64,000 bases of DNA from Magicicada septendecula (GCA_034769895.1 CM068367.1:90048399-90112398); one strand, 5' to 3'. Numbered from the stretch's first letter, positions 1 to 11,640 are shown. Translations and numbers: made by a program. Notes: generated by a model not told the origin, from the sequence alone.

Positions 1-83
1 ATTGGTTTGTGATTTTTTGCCAACAAAAACCTAATCACAGAACGCACCTCACAAGTGGCGGGATTTTCTATTGCAGCGCACAT
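1..83 (-). CDS. N-terminal fragment of Mos1-type HTH (mariner-like / FLJ37770-like) protein, runs off window
   Basis: Read on the minus strand from the ATG at 83-81, the first 27 codons are open to the window edge. They contain the string IENPATCEVRSVIRFLLAK, which I recognise as the start of the Mos1-HTH (HTH_48) domain found at the N-terminus of mariner-family transposases and of the short insect proteins derived from them. That domain binds transposon terminal repeats. Only the first helix region is inside the window, so I cannot tell an intact transposase from a relic or a domesticated single-domain protein. The GC-rich patch at 173-198 lies just upstream of this start and could be its promoter. 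Family assignment is from memory of the motif; function is inferred. Confidence 0.65.
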   Translation of the reverse strand, partial: MCAAIENPATCEVRSVIRFLLAKNHKP

Positions 84-172
84 TTTAACACGTCACAGAG
101 AGCAAAGTAAGAGGGGCACAGACCGCACGCTACCACAGCTGGTTGCGTACTGAGTGTAGGAACGTTCCGACA

Positions 173-198
173 CCAAGATGGCGGCTCTATCCCCGCCC
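173..198. promoter_or_regulatory. GC-rich patch with YY1/Pho-like motif and GC box
   Basis: CCAAGATGGCGGC at 173-185 (minus strand GCCGCCATCTTGG) is the extended YY1/Pho consensus, and CCCCGCCC at 191-198 is an Sp/KLF-type GC box. Both stand out in AT-rich DNA and lie about 90-115 bp upstream of the minus-strand ATG at 83. The patch could serve that fragment or be the 5' end of a host transcript. Only the motifs are seen; activity is inferred. Confidence 0.35.
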
Positions 199-352
199 AC
201 CGCCGCGGTCGGTCAAAACGTCTGTTACTTTCTGGATAGCCCTCGTATTTACAAATATTATAATTCCTCTTGTTTCTACAGGTGTTTGTAACCTTTATTT
301 TCACATCTAATAATGGCTTAGAAGTAGGACTGTATTGAGGGATTATGGACAT

Positions 353-1130
353 TTAGTGAAAATTTCAAGAACTGTGGGTGGTGGATTGATCCCATCCCCC
401 ATTATATTCCAGTCTCCAGTGAACCCTGCCTTTTCTTATGCATTGGTGCCTTTTCTTATCCCTTGGTGTGAGCGACTGCTATCTTCTCATCTAGCAAAGT
501 ATCCTATCATCCTTATTTTATTTTCTTAATTCTGTAAACGATTTTGTCTGTTCTACTTCTGAGTGTTTTCGTATCCGTACTTGTTATTTCCAGTCTAATC
601 TCTTCCATGTTTCTGAGTCGTGTATACACATTTGCAGAAACTACACAGCGATTAAACACTTTCTTTTTTTTTAATACAAGAGTAGTTTTATTTTCTTCAT
701 AACGTTGCTCACATTTCCAAAATCTTAAACTAACATGATCTTATTAAGTTTACAGTTTCTGGCTCTGCTTCTTCTGTGTTTTACTGAATCGTTTGTTTAT
801 GGCTGGCACACTTTTTATCATAAATTTTTCTCAAACTCAGCATTTTTCTCGCTCAATTTTTCTTAAACTTTGCAATGTATTCTCACATTAACCTTTGTAC
901 TTTCCTGGTTCAGCTTATGTTCACATTAACACCATTTTTATTAAATAACAGCTAATATTTTTATAAAATAAAATATTTTTATTTTTATAAAGGCTAATAT
1001 TTTTGTGTAACCAAATTCAAAAGTGAGATAACAAGTAACATAGTTCAAATGAGATATAGCTGTAAATTATGTACGCATGTATGTACCTTATGTATGTTTT
1101 CCTTGTTTATGAAGTTACATGCTACTACTA
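353..1130. other. AT-rich DNA, nothing recognised
   Basis: No coding region, RNA gene or structured repeat is evident. The short plus-strand open frame at 335-529 has no recognisable motif and T-rich chance composition. Confidence 0.5.
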
Positions 1131-1512
1131 CTCCACAGTGGTACAGTTCATGAAGAGCCCTGGCCTCCATAACGACATGCCTCCACTCCTCTCTATCCTG
1201 TGGACTCTTCGCCACCTTCTGACCCCCCAAGTCTTCTTCTACATCGTCCACCCATTTTCTTTTAGGCCTCCCTCTGGCTCTTCTTCCCTTGGTCCCCCAA
1301 TGAATACTTTTTTCACTGCCCAATCCTCTGTCATTCTTTGTACATTAGACCCGGCCAGCTAATTCTATCATGTTTTGTTACTGTGACGATGTCCATTTCC
1401 TTGTGTAGATCATATAACTCGACATTTGTCTTCATACACCACATTCCGTCATCTAGTACATCTCCATATATCCTCCTCAAAATCTTTCTTTCCTATCTTC
1501 TGATCAAATCTT
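1131..1512 (-). pseudogene. LINE (non-LTR retrotransposon) ORF2 C-terminal relic
   Basis: In minus-strand order the reading frames give RKILRRIYGDVLDDGMW, then VELYDLHKEMDIVTV, VQRMTEDWAVKKVF, and finally GRRARGRPKRKWVDDVEEDL followed by DREEWRHVVMEARALHEL. This succession (RRI.G, ELY.L..E.DIV, VQRM, GRPK..W.DDVEEDL, DR..WR..V.EA) is the characteristic C-terminus of ORF2 in insect LINEs, after the reverse transcriptase. At least two frameshifts are needed to join the blocks (near 1355 and near 1240), and the upstream polymerase is missing, as expected of a 5'-truncated insertion. It is non-functional. Confidence 0.75.
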
Positions 1513-1841
1513 GTAGTTACATGTATTGGGTAAAGGATAATACATATTAGAAAAAAATTTAATCCAACATGCATGTGGCCTCCTTTTTAACCTTTTCATA
1601 GGTTCATTTGTTTTTGTTATATTTCATATTGGGTAATAAAACAGTTATGTTTTTTAATAAAATAAAAGTTTGTAACACCTTCAGTCCCACCCTATTACAA
1701 GACTATTAATACCAAGCATTAATACGACTAGGCATTTTTAAGGTTGTTTTTTCTAATCTTTGGCTAATGATATTGATGTAAACATCAAAATAATGAGCCC
1801 TGAGTTCCCTTTTTGATACTGTATGAAACATGTACGTATAT
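1513..1841. other. AT-rich DNA flanking the solo LTR
   Basis: No gene or recognised repeat. It ends in the 4-bp target duplication ATAT (1838-1841) of the solo LTR that follows. Confidence 0.5.
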
Positions 1842-4244
1842 TGTAACGCAACAGAAATGCTGGCATCCATGTTACATAAAAATTATATTAACAAAATAAT
1901 AAACAAGTCAATATCTAACCCCATGATAAAACAAAAGTCTAATAATTACATTTATAATTATAGATAAAGATAAATAAGGATGCAAGGTAAAAATAACGAG
2001 AATAAACAAACCTGTAAGTTAGATAATAGTTAATGATTTATGTTCAGTGAAAAGTAAATCAATGTGATACTGATGAGAAGTGTAAGAAGTAGAATAGTAC
2101 AGAAATTGTCAAAGTAAATGACCATGAAAGTAAACAAAAATGAAACAATAATTTACCTTATAGCAATAGCAAGTAAGGATTTTGAGTTAAATAATATTAT
2201 TTTGTGACAACGAATGTTATGATAAAGTTTATGTTATGTTATACCAATTACTTGTTGAGTTAATGAAAGGTAATGAAACAAGATGTATTATTCAATTACT
2301 GTTGTAGAATGAAGTGTGAAGCAGCTAGTTAGCGTTAATAGATTTGAATTTTCTTATATGTGATCCATAGGTCAAGATAAAATTGTCATTAGATATGGAA
2401 AAAATAATTGTTTATGTAAATGTTAATAGTTAAGATTTGATTATATGTATGAATTTATGTAAAAGGGCTATAGATGTTTACCAGTTATAAACACAGGTAG
2501 GTCCGTATGCAATAAAAGGCCTAACAGCCAAAAACACTATATAACCACTCATAACATAAAGGTTAGGTACATAAATTAATAATAATTGATGAATACGGTT
2601 TGAAGAGCTAGGAAAAAACATTAAATTAGTAATGATATATAATAAACCATATCAGTTTATACAAATTGTGATAATGCCACAATGCCATAATATCGATTGA
2701 TAACGTTTAATATCGAAAAGGTAGTAAATATAAAAGAAACAGGCTCATATCAAAAAACCAGCAGAATACGTGTAGAAAATAATAAACCAACTATCGGTAA
2801 AGTTATATTCCGATATGATAGCAAATTAATAAGGAATAGACAAAAAATATATGAAATAAACACTATATACGAAACATGTAGAAGGAAGAAAAATTCTGGG
2901 TTGCTATGGACTACAGGAAATGAAGAAGTTGTTGATTTTCGATTATTGCCTTTTATGATCTGAATGTGATGAGATTAAAAAAACCTAAGAAATGTCTATT
3001 TAATCAGAATATTCTAAATTAGCAGATACTCTTATAAATAAAATACAAAATTCTAATGATAATATTTATGACCCTTGCCAGTACAGTTTAACCAAACAAG
3101 AATATAGTATGAAATCACAATAGAAAATAAATAACTGGGTTCTACAAGGAAGGACTTGAATTGTCCCATATCCGAAAGGAATTGACGATATATTAAACCA
3201 AATAGAAAGAGTTAACTGTATCACAACTAATAATATACACTACACTAGAACTTATAACCTTTCAAATACACGGAACATCACTAATTGCTTCAACCGAGAG
3301 AAGAACGTATTTGGATCCAGGAATTGCAGAAGGAGCATCAATCGGGCTGTAAATCAATCCAGAGAGCTGCATTTCCGAGGTGGACAGGACAAGAATTCCA
3401 TTTTATTAAACCGAAGAAAGAATATCGTACGGCATAATCATCCAGGACAGTAAAATTATCAAACAACTGCCTACCAGATTCGCTTCGTTATAGTCTGGTA
3501 AATTATTATTGTATAAATCATATTAACTACACAGCACTTCAAATCTGTAAATCTTGCATTCTTATCTATGTATTTTTAATCTTCCCCCACAGTTACAAGA
3601 ACCTTCACACCCTGAATTAAGTTAATTACAAATTAAAACACAGTATATAACCGAATCTAAATAAAGTATTGGACTGATTAATAATCGATTCACGCAATCT
3701 ATAGCCCATGTGTATGTCAGTTAGAACATATCTTATTCAATGTTAAAGAAGTAAACAAATAAAGAACCTTTGTATAGTTGCAAAATCTTGTCATTTGGAG
3801 TATGATTTGATGAATTGGGAATAAAAAGTAACTGACTAAGTATAGAATAATTGGTTAAAATAAACAGTGAAATAACCTCTAAGTTTCGTTGCTCCGGTAC
3901 TACAGCGCTTGTAGCGGAATTCTCCAACACCAAAGAGAGAGCGTAAAAATACAAAATTATACATAATTCTCTTCAAGGTATAATAGGGTTGAACGAAATT
4001 ACAGAATAACACATTAATTATTTAAGTTTCAAGTACACTAACACTGATATTTTTTAGAGAGATAAGTTAATATTAGTTAATTAAATCATTATATCCCTCA
4101 ACTCCAAATATCTCAGATATTTAAATAATTAAGTAGATTAAAACGACCTAAGAGAGTAAAGACAGGGGAACATACCCATTAATAGCAACGACTAGGCTAA
4201 TATTGCGTGACACATTATAAGACGCAAGTAGTCGTCTTATAACA
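1842..4244 (+). mobile_element. Solo LTR, family F, with 4-bp target-site duplication
   Basis: The 2,403-bp segment starts TGTAACGCAACAG and ends CGTCTTATAACA (TG...CA) and is flanked by ATAT on both sides (1838-1841 and 4245-4248). It matches the LTR at 55112-57499 in the opposite orientation along its whole length: both ends, the block around 2460-2570 against 56780-56900, and the block around 3300-3720 against 55660-56050. That second LTR sits next to a primer binding site, which fixes the identity. No internal sequence remains, so this is the product of LTR-LTR recombination. A plus-strand open frame at 2697-2963 is interrupted in the other LTR copy and is treated as chance. Confidence 0.85.
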
Positions 4245-4248
4245 ATAT

Positions 4249-4867
4249 AAATAATAAATAATTACTTATTGTCTCTTAAACAAAACTGAATTTTTTATTT
4301 TTTGAAAAAGTAACCTTTTTTTATTTCAAATGTGAAAATTTGTTACAATTGTGAAATACGTTTATCCCAAAATAAGTTAGTTTACATTTTGCTGTCATAG
4401 AAAAAAAGCAGCATTCATCAATGTTTATCGTCTAACAATATTTTGCCACTGTGTGATACATATCAAATACATAACCTATAAATATAAATACCAAACAATG
4501 CAAAATGATATCAGTTGTTTATGTCGATTCTATTGAACTAAAAACTTCTCATTATTTGACAGGCATAGCATTACAGCAAACATTCAAAGAATTGTACAAA
4601 ACGTGTTTTGGCCATATACCAGTCGATTTTGTATTAAGATACCGTATGACAGCACGTGGCAGACGTAGCTGACTAAAACACCAAGCATGTGGTAGACACG
4701 GGCTTGGCATCAAAAGTATTAATTATTGTGTTTACCAACATTACTTGAAAGATGGTGCAGTATGGTTACTAACGTTACAACCATGGTGACTATAGAACAC
4801 AGTAGGTGACACACTCAATGTGCCACAGTACTGAAATTAATGTTTATAGTACGAGTAAGCATAACAC
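4249..4867. other. AT-rich DNA, nothing recognised
   Basis: No open frame, repeat or RNA structure was found between the solo LTR and the P-element relic. The left part may hold further decayed transposase sequence that I cannot read. Confidence 0.4.
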
Positions 4868-5530
4868 ATTTTCATTCTCCCTTAAGTCATTGGCTATTAT
4901 CACATTTGTATATTTGTGTCAGGTCCAATTAAACAATCATCTATGCTGTCATAACAAATAATATTTTATATCTGTATTTCTTCAGATGACAACATTATAT
5001 CTTTTTCTTTGTCTCTTAAAAAGTGAGCCTGCTTTTGCAAACAAAACTTAAGTTAGTACACCTGGTTGACATTTAACAGCAGCAGGTTGATGTTGAATAG
5101 TATGTTCACTGCTTGGCAGAGGGTAATTTAAAACTCAAGTAATATAACTAAATGCTTTTTTCAAAAGCGATCCAAGAGCAACTGCTTTTTCAATGTCTTC
5201 AGAATTCCAATTTGAACAATTTCCTGAATTTAGTTACTTTATTTTGTCCATGTGTGGGAATATTTTCATACACTTTAAAGCGCAGTTTGTCTCGAATGGA
5301 TTCAGTTTTTATAAAAACAATTTACCCTGTGAGTATTGTAATCTTTACAAGTCAAAATGATCAGTGCACAACACAGCATTCTGTATGTTAAAACTGCCTT
5401 TCTGTTTATACAAGTGAGCCCAGGTATGTTGCACATTGTGTTCTTTTGAAAATATGTGAAAGGTAATACCTCTCGACTTAATGTGTATATAATTATTTCT
5501 ACAAGCAGCAACAGCACAAGTAGAATCCAT
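4868..5530 (-). pseudogene. P-element / THAP9-like transposase relic with intact THAP-domain exon
   Basis: The minus-strand ORF from ATG 5530 begins MDSTCAVAACRNNY, continues SRGITFH...W, and ends CTDHF. This is the C2CH signature of a THAP zinc finger (C-x4-C ... C-x2-H, invariant W). The exon is followed at the expected place by GTAAAG, a splice-donor-like sequence. Further downstream on the same strand, 5200-5051 reads EDIEKAVALGSLLKKAF, then YPLPSSEHT and QPGVLT, the helical region typical of P-element/THAP9 transposases. Near 4925-4869 is HKYTNVIIANDLREN. Stops and frameshifts separate these blocks, and no catalytic segment is readable. THAP proteins bind DNA, and in P transposase the THAP domain binds the element ends. 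I read this as a dead transposase; a surviving host THAP exon is possible but less likely. Confidence 0.7.
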
Positions 5531-5839
5531 TGTTTTGCAGAAAAAAAACTTTTAAACACACAAAAACACCAGAAAAACCCACAAAACACTTTACCAAACA
5601 TGTACAATTACTAATAAAGCAAAGCAAAGCACTCCAACGCAGTAGTGGTGCGTGTGAAGTCACTCGGACGACAATGCTACTGTGCATCCAGTGATTGTCA
5701 TGTACTGTGTTCTGTAGCTAGGATGGTTACAACATTAAAAGATGTTAATGAGAATAATTGATGAAAAAGAAATGAGAGTACAGTACAGATAAAAAAAACA
5801 ATTAAGGGAGAAGAATTTAGGAAGAATGTTTGGCTAAGG
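5531..5839. other. Upstream region of the THAP exon
   Basis: Minus-strand leader of the THAP exon. A slightly GC-richer patch lies around 5630-5700. No TATA box or other defined promoter element was found. Confidence 0.3.
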
Positions 5840-6215
5840 AGTGGACCAGTCAGAAAAAGATTAGGAGTAGAATAGCAGTAGCAAAGGATGTGTTCAATAA
5901 GAAATAAGGAACATTGTCTGAAGAAGAGACTGGTGAAGTTTTTATAGTTTGATGGTCGAAGGCATGGACATTGAGGGAAAAGGATAGAGAGGTTTGAGGC
6001 TGGAAATGTGATACGGAGATGAACGGATAAAAGCAGAAGCTAAAAAAAGTCAGAGGGTAGGTCACTTGTGTGGGTTATAAATAGGAGAAGACGAAATTGG
6101 AATGGAAATATATCATGAGAATTTTGTTTTAGAGATAAAATGGAGGGGAAGATTGATGCTCCAGGATGATATACAAATGAGGTGTTATATGAAAATATAA
6201 GGTACAATCCTGGAA
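5840..6215 (+). pseudogene. LINE ORF2 C-terminal relic, plus strand
   Basis: Plus-strand frames yield KKIRSRIAVAKDVFNKK, then fragments resembling AWTLREKDRE and RFEAGN, then NRRRRNWNGNIS. These follow the known order of the post-RT region of insect LINE ORF2 (IR.RIA.AK..F.K, ..WTL...., R.EAFE.W, RRK.WIGHILR). Several frameshifts and stops break the frame. It is on the opposite strand from the other two LINE relics here and belongs to a different LINE type from 1131-1512. Confidence 0.55.
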
Positions 6216-6619
6216 TTGATATGAATAGAGATGGCTGTGCTGTGTGCGACCTAACGCATGGCAGATGATACCCTAAGTTATAATTATAATTTTACTTATG
6301 ATTTGCTTAGGTTTGTACCTGACTACTATCAATGTTACAAGATATTCTCAAATCTCTGAAACTTTCTTTACAATAAAAGTACAAAAAAGTTTTCAGGTAC
6401 ATTAGACACATCGGTTTCTGTGAAGAGTTAGATGCAATTTTGGTAAGACACAAAGTATGAAAATGAGACCAAATGTTTTGATAAGAATGGGAAGAATATT
6501 ATACAAAGCATGTGGCACTAGAAATGAAATGTTTGTGGTAATAATAATAACAATTATTACTTATCATCATTATCTTCAGCAAGAATAATCCAAAAATGGT
6601 TTGTTCTGGTCCCAAGCAG
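6216..6619. other. AT-rich DNA, nothing recognised
   Basis: Contains a short AAT-rich run near 6540-6570 but no gene or defined repeat. Confidence 0.4.
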
Positions 6620-6830
6620 ATAGACTAGAGCTGGTCACTCCAACGCTTCTTTGGATAACCCACACCTCTGTCCCTTCTGCTTATAACTCCATAGTTGTTT
6701 GGTGATACGGCACTCATCCATTTGGTTAAGATGTTCCAACATTGTAGCTGATATTGAGCAGTTCTATCCTGTATACGCAAATATTCAGCTCCAGCCGTAA
6801 ATCGACATTCCTTTTGCAATCTTGAAGAGT
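6620..6830 (-). pseudogene. LINE ORF2 extreme C-terminal relic
   Basis: The minus-strand frame 6819-6625 ends ISRRDRGVGYPKKRWSDQL, matching the R-x-R-DRGRP-K-KRW-DQ/E ending of many insect LINE ORF2 proteins. The preceding residues carry no recognisable motif. No 3' tail or target duplication was identified. It is a short dead fragment. Confidence 0.45.
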
Positions 6831-7325
6831 ATATCCCACAACATGCCTGAGAAATCTCATTTTGCCACTTGAATACAACTAGTCTGGGACTTATTATATT
6901 TTGTTATTCACAGGTCTTATGCATGCTTAAAAACAGTGAGTAAAATGATGTAACAATAGTAGAAAACATTACAATAAAATTGAATATATAAACAAAATTT
7001 ATCGTTGTTGCAAAATTATATAATATTAATTTACATTTTGTATGACTCAGATATATTGTACATTCAAGTGATAAAACATTGATGCCCAAATATATCTATT
7101 TGTAAATGGTAATGCCTTCATTAGTAATGTTCAGCAAGATAAAAATTGTTCAGACCTGTTCAATTTTTATATATTTAATTTGTCATCTTGTGCGAAAATC
7201 TTTACCAAGTTGAATAGCATAGCAATCAAATACTGATTTAAAATGTTGACTTTTTGAATTTATAAATCGGTGTTGTCTTCAGTATTTAAAAGAATGTTTT
7301 TACAGATTGTACACAATTTATAGTG
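6831..7325. other. AT-rich DNA, nothing recognised
   Basis: No open frame with coding character and no internal repeats found. Confidence 0.4.
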
Positions 7326-7869
7326 ACTGTACAATAGACTGGGTCGAAAAAAATAAAAATTTTTTTTTCGGAACGCTTTAGTGCGGAAAAGTTGCCTATT
7401 GTAATAAGAAGAAAAACGGCATAAAAAAAATTAAAATCGGTTAACATCTTCCGTTCGCGCATCGTACTTATGTTTATGAAAAATTGCAAAAATCACGACA
7501 TTTTTGTAAATTTTTTAAGTTAGTTAAAACTTTTAAAATAAACACGCTTTAGTTTTTTATGCTTGTTTTATGGTTTAAATAACCTAAATAAATTAAATTC
7601 TGATCAATAATCTAATTCTTTCCGTTCGCGCAACGTCTTAGAAGAAACAGAAATTTACCAATATTTTGCAATTTTCACTGTGCAACTCTTCGCTCGTTTT
7701 GCTAGAACAAAACGACCCAGAACTCACCACGTGGAGGTGGTTGCACGTCGAGTTCCACCCACACCCGACCCAACCAACCATCCAATTGTTGGGTGTGGTA
7801 TTTATATTATATTTACAACTATTTACAAAGATTTTTCATAGACTAGGATTCTTTGGCTTACTGTGTTTT

Positions 7870-8484
7870 TTACTTTTTCTTTTTTATATCTACTACACAT
7901 TTAAAGTCTGATTTTTTGGAGAAATGAGGCATAAACGATCTAGACTTAAGTGTTGCTCGGATATAGCCATCTCTAGCTTCATGTCCACATACTTTATTCG
8001 AGGCCTCTGTCACAAGTTTGACGCACCTCTCCACAGCCTGGGTGTGACAGGGAAACTTTTGTATTTCTCTGACGGTCTTAGTGCCAGCATTGATGAGTGA
8101 TTTAATATCATCTTCACTTAGGTCCCGCAGCATTGGGGGAGGATACAACACACAAGAATTCCAATTAATAATTTCATTGTAATCGGAAGCTTGAAAGTTT
8201 ATCTTCGGTGGTACGAAATTTCTAACAGTCTTCTTCTTAGGGACGGTTTGTCTTGCTTTTAAGATCCTTCTGTAACCAAGCTCCCGAATATGTTCTCTTT
8301 CATCGACAACCATTGCCAACAGAATATTCTCTGGGTGCGCAAAGAACGCATTTCGTTCTATTACTGGATCGACAACTTGAAGTAATTCGTCGGATAAATA
8401 ACGCGATGTTCGGATTGCTTGAAAGACATGTTTTGGTCCGTCAGTAAAATATTTGCTCTTTTTGATGGCAAACCACACAGGCAT
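7870..8484 (-). CDS. Transposon-associated protein of unknown function (left arm, longer copy)
   Basis: The 204-codon minus-strand frame starts MPVWFAIKKSKYFTDGPKH. It continues through VVDPVIERN, FAHPENILLAMV, EREHIRELGYRRILKAR, FVPPKINFQAS and INWNSCVLYPPPM, and ends in a lysine-rich tail. I recognise the central pattern (DPVI.RN..FAHPEN.LLAM..D.R.HIRELG.RRI.KAR) as a domain repeated in many arthropod genomes without known function. In-frame codons continue upstream of the ATG to about 8519, so the frame is probably the 3' part of a longer protein whose 5' end was lost at the centre of the fold-back. Within the element this is the longer of two inverted copies. No enzymatic motif is visible. 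It is an open frame but likely a passenger fragment. Confidence 0.5.
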   Translation of the reverse strand: MPVWFAIKKSKYFTDGPKHVFQAIRTSRYLSDELLQVVDPVIERNAFFAHPENILLAMVVDEREHIRELGYRRILKARQTVPKKKTVRNFVPPKINFQASDYNEIINWNSCVLYPPPMLRDLSEDDIKSLINAGTKTVREIQKFPCHTQAVERCVKLVTEASNKVCGHEARDGYIRATLKSRSFMPHFSKKSDFKCVVDIKKKK

Positions 8485-8552
8485 GTATGATTTTAAGATG
8501 AAGCCAACTATGTCTTTTAAGTTTCCGGATGGATCTTATCCAAATCCAAACA

Positions 8553-8832
8553 TCACGTTATTTATCCAACGAATTACTTCAAGTTGTCGATCCAGTAATA
8601 GAACGAAATGGGTTCTTTGCTCACCCAGAGAATGTTCTGTTGGCAATGGTTGTCGATGAAAGAGAACATATTCGGGAGCTTGGTTACAGAAGGATCTTAA
8701 AAGCAAGACAAACCGTCCCTAAGAAGAAGACTGTTAGAAATTTCGTACCACCGAAGATAAACTTTCAAGCTTCCGATCACACTGAAATTATTAATTGGAA
8801 TTCTTGTGTGTTGTATCCTCCCCCAATGGAGC
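8553..8832 (+). pseudogene. Truncated inverted copy of the same protein segment (right arm)
   Basis: The plus-strand frame repeats residues from SRYLSNELLQVVDPVIERN to INWNSCVLYPPPM with scattered substitutions (for example N to G before FFAHPEN). It then runs straight into the right terminal inverted repeat at 8831, where the homology ends. The C-terminal half present in the left arm is missing. It faces the left arm head to head, so a transcript through both would fold into a hairpin stem of about 275 bp. Confidence 0.6.
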
Positions 8833-8886
8833 ATTCCGAAAAAAAATGTATTTATTTTTTTCGACCCAGTCTACTGTACAACTGTC

Positions 8887-9151
8887 AAAAGGTTTGAAAC
8901 CATGAACTAGTGTGTTCGTGTTTATATTTTCAGTTTTTGTAAATAAAATTTACATTGAACATGAAGTACATCGATTCAGTAGATTGCAAGTTATCTGTTT
9001 GATAGAATTGCGGGAGAAGTAAATCTAATTTTCAAGGAAATGAAAGCTAGTGCTGATAAAAGCTTACCACTGCATACACCTTACTTTTGTTTAATATGCA
9101 CTTTGTGATTTATGAAAAGTTACCAGAACAAATAAAACTGATAAAGTCATG

Positions 9152-9153
<2 letters not shown>
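8887..9153. other. AT-rich DNA between fold-back element and microsatellite
   Basis: Nothing recognised. Confidence 0.4.
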
Positions 9154-9975
<822 letters not shown>

Positions 9976-11060
9976 CAGAACTAGCTGTTACCCGCAGCTT
10001 CGCACACGAATATTTGACTTTTAATAAGTATTTTAATATACCTAATTTTTATTGTCTATGTCTATGGCGTTCTGTCAGCTCGTATAACAATTTTGTACTC
10101 ATTAGTCAAATTCTCTCCAAAGCTGTTTTCAACACGTGTGGTATTTTAATTTGTACTAAATTATTATGTTGGTCCAACAACCTTTGGAGATTGAAAAGTA
10201 CCCATTTATAAAACCTTTGGAGATATTAATAAAGTACCTGTTAACTCAAAAACGTTATTTCTTTATTTTAAGTGTTACTGTGTTAGAAGCATTGTATAAC
10301 ACTTTAAACATTACGTTTTCCTCAACCGTGGCTTTTATTTATTTCAGCAGTAAGCTAAAAACCAAAAACCCTGTAACATAACCTCACAAATGAAAACGAA
10401 CACGTATTTTCGCTTTGCATTAAGTAATAGGACAATTTACAATTAGTACACTTCTTCTTTTCTGCATCGTAATATAACGATACAATCCCATATTATATAA
10501 AACATCGAAAATGTACTGCAGGAATGGATAAATGTACAGTTCCAATGCCGCTAAATAGCTTTTGTTCATTTACTTGTTATTATGGTAATTAATATCCATG
10601 GTGTTGTTACATCTTTAGTAGTTGTTACATCTTAATATATTTGATTACTTATTCATTGCATCATCAGAAATACGTATAAACATAAATTTTATAATTGTTT
10701 AAGACAATTATAAAATATATAGACGTATCCGTATACAAAATTACAAAATATATCAATACAATCACATATTAAAAACATTAAAAATTGCAGGAACAAATAA
10801 AGGTACAGTTCTGATGGCGCTAAATATCATTTGTTTATTTACTTGTTACTATGGTAATTAATTCTGGTCACCATGGTGTTGTTGACCTCTTTATACGCGT
10901 CAACGAAAAGGCATAATTAAAAGGGCCTAAATTGTGCGAACGGGGCAAAATATCAAATTCCAAGTTAGACAGTATTTTTTGCCTTGCGTCAAAGGTTACC
11001 TGTGCAAAATTTGGTGGCAATTGGTGTAACGTTGTGTATTTGTATTCAGTACCCATAAAT
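9976..11060 (+). repeat. Retroposon-derived repeat region (RTE/SINE-like signatures)
   Basis: TAGCTGTTACCCGCAGCTTCG at 9982 onward resembles a motif widespread in insect RTE-type LINEs and SINEs. Near the right end, TGTGCAAAATTTGGTGGCAA (about 11000) resembles their 3' tail. Between them are two direct copies of a block of about 95-100 bp (10516-10609 and 10785-10884), both with GTACAGTT, GCTAAATA and TATGGTAATTAAT. The region looks like a decayed insertion with an internal duplication. Element family and exact ends cannot be settled by eye. Confidence 0.45.
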
Positions 11061-11112
11061 CCTCAGACTTTGAGTTATATATATACTAATAACATCAACT
11101 TTTTTGTTTCAG

Positions 11113-11206
11113 ACGGGTGAAAATGCCGCATGAAATTGTTTATCCACAAGGGTGCCGCCCTGTCACTGATGATTTGGGGCCAGATGAACTGATAAGACGA
11201 CTGAAG
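11113..11206 (+). CDS. pds5: PDS5-family cohesin regulator, first coding exon (CDS 11123-11206)
   Basis: The exon is bounded by a strong acceptor (T-rich tract, TTTCAG ending at 11112) and a consensus donor (GTAAGT from 11207). Ten bases of 5'UTR precede ATG 11123. The 28 codons read MPHEIVYPQGCRPV then TDDLGPDELIRRLK and end in phase 0. I recognise this as the N-terminus of PDS5 proteins of insects, which start IVYP.GCR..T.DLG.DELIRRLK. PDS5 is a large HEAT-repeat protein that binds cohesin on chromatin and, with WAPL, controls its release and sister-chromatid cohesion. The remaining exons lie beyond the window: no sequence encoding the expected next segment appears to position 64000. At least one upstream non-coding exon is implied. 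The gene name rests on 28 residues, but the match is specific. Confidence 0.82.
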
Positions 11207-11640
11207 GTAAGTGTGTGCACGCGTGTACGTGTGCGTGCAAAGTAAAGGTAGAGATAATTTGTTTTTGTGTAAACTTTTAAATATTTGGTCAGATGTATCA
11301 GCCCAAAATTCTATTTATTTATTTAAAGAAATGTAAAATAGTATAAATAAATAATGTAGAGTAAATTGAATAATGAACATAATTTATAATTTATGAATCA
11401 GGACCATTTGTTGTAAATTCTATTACAACATAGGGTGTATACTACTTGAGTAGTTTGAACTTGAACTACTTAAGCTACTTCAACAAACATAATGGGATTA
11501 GTATTGTGTAATGGTTAGTGCATTTGTCGTTTTCAATGTCAGTCATTGAATCTGTCTTATAATTTTACATCTGATTTGTTTTTTTACATCAGATACTGCC
11601 AAAAACCTATTTATATTGTAACTATATTTAAAAGGGGGGC
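11207..11640. other. Intron start, no element recognised
   Basis: Unremarkable AT-rich sequence up to a short poly-G run (AAAAGGGGGGC near 11630), where the leader of element E begins. Confidence 0.4.

Larger units (their letters stand above)
7326..8886. mobile_element. Fold-back element with terminal inverted repeats and head-to-head internal arms
   Basis: The left end (7326-7375) and the reverse complement of the right end (8831-8885) share the run AGACTGGGTCGAAAAAAATA and a following TTTTTTTTCGGAA with few differences. This makes terminal inverted repeats of about 50 bp around a 1.56-kb unit. Inside, 8134-8411 (minus) and 8556-8829 (plus) are inverted copies of one coding segment, separated by about 145 bp. 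A second short repeat, TTCCGTTCGCGCA, occurs near 7450 and 7620. The architecture is that of a fold-back or composite DNA transposon. No transposase is visible, so it is presumably non-autonomous. The target duplication could not be determined. Confidence 0.65.

Noticed and set aside
68-352. 94-codon minus-strand frame at the left edge
   Set aside because: It overlaps, in another frame, the Mos1-HTH start, which has a recognisable motif; the frame itself has none.
2697-2963. Plus-strand frame inside the solo LTR
   Set aside because: The corresponding frame in the other LTR F copy has an early stop, and the start is a TTG.
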